From the NCBI GenBank assembly GCA_903848465.1, contig CAINGK010000166.1:1-64000 (forward strand): a DNA stretch of 64,000 bases, in the 5' to 3' direction. A program made the translations under genes and the position numbers. Below, in pieces: positions 61,777-64,000 of this stretch (positions are counted from its first letter, which is position 1; every line of letters begins with the position of its first letter). The stretch comes from an uncultured Verrucomicrobiota bacterium (lineage in GTDB: Bacteria; Verrucomicrobiota; Verrucomicrobiia; Verrucomicrobiales; Verrucomicrobiaceae). The notes beneath the pieces are model-generated. The model saw nothing but the letters and a program-made list of their open reading frames with translations. It was not told the DNA's origin and made no database searches.

Positions 61777-62016
61777 CGAATAACATCCTCGCACTCTTTA
61801 GGCTCTTCTGAGTACGTTGTTCGGGGTTCGCTTCGCGGCTTCGCAGCAGCCCGTTTCGAAAGCTCCGCATCGCCCCAGATCTGAAACCATCCAGCGCACG
61901 TTATGTAGTACCGGCTTTAGCCGGAATCTGGAAAGCTTAGTTCGTGCAAACAGCTCTTAAATACCTCCATGTTACCCTCCGTTCCGCAATCAAGCCGCCC
62001 TGAATTCAGGTGCTCT
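61777..62016. repeat. 240-bp direct repeat, right copy
   Basis: Ungapped match to 59567-59806. It lies 513 bp after the barrel gene. Sequence from 61264 to 62176 otherwise consists of shorter repeats (for example GGGTTCGCTTCGCGGC at 61319 and 61818) without a supportable gene. Confidence 0.88.
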
Positions 62017-62176
62017 CGAACCCCAGAGAACCGCGCAGCGGTGACACAAAAACACCGCCGCACCAAAAGACGCCCAAGCACCCAAGAAAGCAGTTTTAAA
62101 AAATCGCCCTCCACTCGTCTCTACCTCCACACATCAGTCTCGACACCACACCACCGCATCCGGTAATCTCACCGGC

Positions 62177-62904
62177 ATGTCATTCCGCGCCTGCTGCCGC
62201 CTCTTGGCGCTCCTCCTCGTCTTCACAGTCTCTCTGCAAACGGCGAAGGCGCAGTTCCAAACGCGCACCTTCAAAGTCACCCCTGATTTTCTCGCCTGGG
62301 AAGCCACCACTAAAACAGCGGCCGCAAAAACGACCTCGTCCACCAGTCCCAACGCAGATCCCTTTGGCCCTGATCCGGCTCCGGCAACCTCACTCCCGGA
62401 CGATACACCACCCACGCATCCAGTCTCTGCCAGACAAACCCTCGAAGCCGTCGGCCTCACTTTCCCCGAAGGTGCCAGCGCTAGCTTCAATCCGTTGACT
62501 GGAATCCTCACCGTCACCAATTCGCCGGAGAATCTCGTTCTCGCCGCAGCCTACACACAGGCATTGCATGAACAAGAACCCGCCACTGTCGCCTACACTC
62601 TTACCGTCATCGAAGGCCCGGGCGAGCTCATCCGCCAGGCCAACGCCACAGCACCCTCTCCGCCGAATACCACACCGCCCCACCCTACGAACACCGCGAA
62701 CACCTCATCGACACCCACGGCCGCCGCCTCGAATTCCCCCTCACCGATTACTTCACCGCCAGAACTACCACCGGCATCACCATCCCCTCCGGCTCCGCCC
62801 GCCTGCTCTCCCTCTACAAACCCACCGGCAAACCCGAGTTCGACAAAGAAGACATCCTCCAAGCCATCTTCATCACCTGCGACATCCTCCGCCCCGGAGA
62901 GTAG
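62177..62904 (+). pseudogene. Secretin-N-domain-like secreted protein, frameshifted
   Basis: The first 158 codons encode a signal peptide (LLALLLVFTVSLQTAKAQ), a Pro/Thr-rich linker and a domain, SARQTLEAVGLTFPEGASAS...LTGILTVTNSPENL, closely like the N1-type domain of the secretin at 49.8-52.5 kb (SAKQILEAAGITFPEGSSAS). After LIRQANA the frame turns into Pro/Ser junk to a stop at 62989. Moving to the third frame at 62653 gives convincing coding sequence (TLSAEYHTAPPYEHREHLID, then DKEDILQAIFITCDILRPGE) ending at TAG 62902-62904. So one indel near 62650 breaks a protein of about 240 residues. There is no slippery heptamer, so programmed frameshifting is unlikely. It lacks the secretin barrel. 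Confidence 0.65.
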
Positions 62905-63070
62905 TCCAGTTGCGCCGCAACTGGACTCCCCTCAAACGCACCGCCGTTCATCAGCCCCTCCAGATCTGAGTACGTTGTTCGGGCTTTAGCCCGTCTGGTT
63001 AAAGCACACTCAACAACTGCGCCTTCAAGGCAGCAAAGCCTGCCACTCTCACATGCCCTGTCCAGGCCCC

Positions 63071-63123
63071 ACATCCTCCAAGCCATCTTCATCACCTGCG
63101 ACATCCTCCACACCGGAGAGTAG
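63071..63123. repeat. Duplicated 3' end of the frameshifted gene
   Basis: Bases 63071-63123 repeat 62852-62904, including the stop codon, with two mismatches in 53. It is a fragment of a second copy, with no upstream coding sequence of its own. Confidence 0.85.
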
Positions 63124-63189
63124 CCTCGCCCGGCAAAGTCAAGACCACCCCGCCAATAATAATACCACCCCATACCACCACCTCCTATC

Positions 63190-63471
63190 CCAATTCCGTG
63201 TATTCAGTGTATTCCGTGGTTAAAAATTCCGCCCCCACTGCCTCCGGCCATTCCCTTGCTCACCATTCCTTTGCCAAAAACAAACGCCTCCTATCGCTCA
63301 CCCATCCTCTCAACGCCCCACTCCCCTGTCCCAATTCCGTGTATTCAGTGTATTCCGTGGTTAAAATTTCCGCGCCCACTCCCCTCCGTCCATTCCCTTG
63401 CTCACCATTCCTTTGCTAAAAACAAACGCCTCCTATCGCTCACAGATCCTCTCAGCATCCCATTCCCTCTC
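63190..63471. repeat. Two tandem copies of a 141-bp unit plus a partial third
   Basis: Copy 1 is 63190-63330, copy 2 is 63331-about 63471, each starting CCAATTCCGTGTATTCAGTG and including CCTCCTATCGCTCAC. A partial third copy with TTCCGTGTAATCCGTGGTT follows at about 63488-63530. A related TTCCGTGTATTCCG piece occurs near 59941. No gene is present in 62905-63607. Confidence 0.85.
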
Positions 63472-63549
63472 CGATCCGGCATCCGTGCATTCCGTGTAAT
63501 CCGTGGTTCAACTCCGCCCCGCTCCGCGTCCTCCAAATCACTCGCGACC

Positions 63550-63598
63550 CAGCATCCAGCATCCAGCATCCAGCATCCAGCATCCAGCATCCAGCATC
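63550..63598. repeat. Seven perfect copies of a 7-bp tandem repeat (CAGCATC)
   Basis: Seven perfect CAGCATC units followed by one altered unit (CAGCACC). The array ends 9 bases from the stop of the minus-strand gene at 63608, mirroring the position of the 7 x 7-bp array at 14238-14286. Confidence 0.95.
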
Positions 63599-63607
63599 CA
63601 GCACCCC

Positions 63608-64000
63608 TCACTCCCCAAACTCCGTATAATGCCTCCGCCTCGGCGGCTCCGTCACCATCGCCTTCTGCTTCCACAACGTCGCCAGATGCAGATCCTTCTC
63701 GCAGCCCACACCTTCCTGATAGCACTGAGAAAGGCTCTTCATCGCCTCCACCACGCCCTCTTCAGCCGCAGCCTTGATCGCCGCAAAGCCCGTTCTCCTC
63801 TCCTTGGTCGTCTGCCCATGATTCAGCAGCACCATGCCCGCCAGATTCCGCGCCGGCGGAAACTTGTCCACCACGCGTGACAGCGTATCATAAACATCCT
63901 GCCACAGCGCAGGCGCGTGCTCCGCTTTGCGCCACAGCAAATGCGCAACCAGATAAGCCTCCAGCGGGTGCTTGGAGCGCCGCATAAACGCCAGTGCCAG
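63608..64000 (-). CDS. Sel1/TPR-like repeat protein, C-terminal part (runs off the window)
   Basis: The frame stays open to the last base, so the N-terminus is outside; an internal ATG at 63983-63985 is not necessarily the start. The visible 130 residues contain a Sel1-like repeat (AAIKAAAEEGVVEAMKSLSQ, then CYQEGVGCEKDLHLATLWKQKA) preceded by helices with HLLWRKAEHAPALWQDVYDT. Sel1 repeats form solenoids for protein-protein contacts. The stop is next to a 7-bp tandem array. Function unknown. Confidence 0.65.
   Translation of the reverse strand: MALAFMRRSKHPLEAYLVAHLLWRKAEHAPALWQDVYDTLSRVVDKFPPARNLAGMVLLNHGQTTKERRTGFAAIKAAAEEGVVEAMKSLSQCYQEGVGCEKDLHLATLWKQKAMVTEPPRRRHYTEFGE

Noticed and set aside
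59567-62016. Composite transposon around the barrel gene
   Set aside because: The flanking repeats are direct, non-coding and only 240 bp; no transposase or target duplication is visible.
63550-63598. CRISPR-like array
   Set aside because: Units of 7 bp without spacers are a simple tandem repeat, not repeat-spacer structure; no cas genes are present. The 141-bp units upstream also lack spacers.

Overview
The window is GC-rich bacterial chromosome, most likely from a Verrucomicrobia (Verrucomicrobiota) species of the Verrucomicrobiaceae / Prosthecobacter type. This is an inference from gene content: a DUF1549/DUF1553 cytochrome and a DUF1501 protein, giant secreted PVC-type c-type cytochrome fusions (DUF1080, DUF6797-like), a YdjY-type protein, and above all a five-gene locus matching Amuc_1098-1102 of Akkermansia muciniphila (secretin, Amuc_1099-like, Amuc_1100-like, PilM-like, Amuc_1102-like). 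No rRNA, tRNA, CRISPR array or prophage was seen.

Layout. 0-2 kb: the 3' end of an IS256-type transposase, hairpin repeats, then a DUF2237 gene and a secreted PL6 polysaccharide lyase. 2-4 kb: an AT-richer accessory patch with an orphan antitoxin, a VOC protein and two unknown genes. 4-8 kb: altronate dehydratase, an ABCG-like transporter with degenerate ATPase motifs, and a GcvH-like lipoyl protein. 8-21.5 kb: a 1269-residue DUF1080/PVC/cytochrome fusion, a carboxynorspermidine decarboxylase (nspC) with a 729-bp kinase-like insert, a KDG-type sugar kinase, a serine hydrolase, a ClC channel with CBS domains, and a second large cytochrome. 22-34 kb: ruvA, htpG, a YidB/DUF937 protein, ABC transporters, secreted proteins, an alcohol dehydrogenase and a Tat-secreted dimethylformamidase-like protein. 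34.5-45 kb: the DUF1549/1553 and DUF1501 genes, separated by a type III-like restriction-modification pair. 44.8-49.7 kb: a tandem ModA-like binding protein and the overlapping coaE-rho-rnd operon. 49.8-57 kb: the Amuc_1098-1102-like operon. 57-64 kb: a sugar-binding lipoprotein, a YdjY protein, a secreted alpha/alpha-barrel protein and a frameshifted secretin-N-domain paralogue in a sea of repeats, ending in a partial Sel1-like gene.

How genes work together. Altronate dehydratase makes 2-keto-3-deoxygluconate, which the PfkB kinase would phosphorylate; the PL6 lyase could supply unsaturated uronates, so polyuronide use is a theme although the genes are scattered. The 49.8-57 kb operon should build a type IV pilus-like envelope complex. 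Mod and Res form a host defence module placed between genes that are normally neighbours.

The most unusual features are the kinase-like insert inside nspC, the Amuc_1100-like locus, a family of about 84-bp two-hairpin repeats found between convergent genes, palindromes upstream of the restriction-modification module, 240-bp direct repeats flanking a gene, and two 7 x 7-bp tandem arrays just past stop codons.
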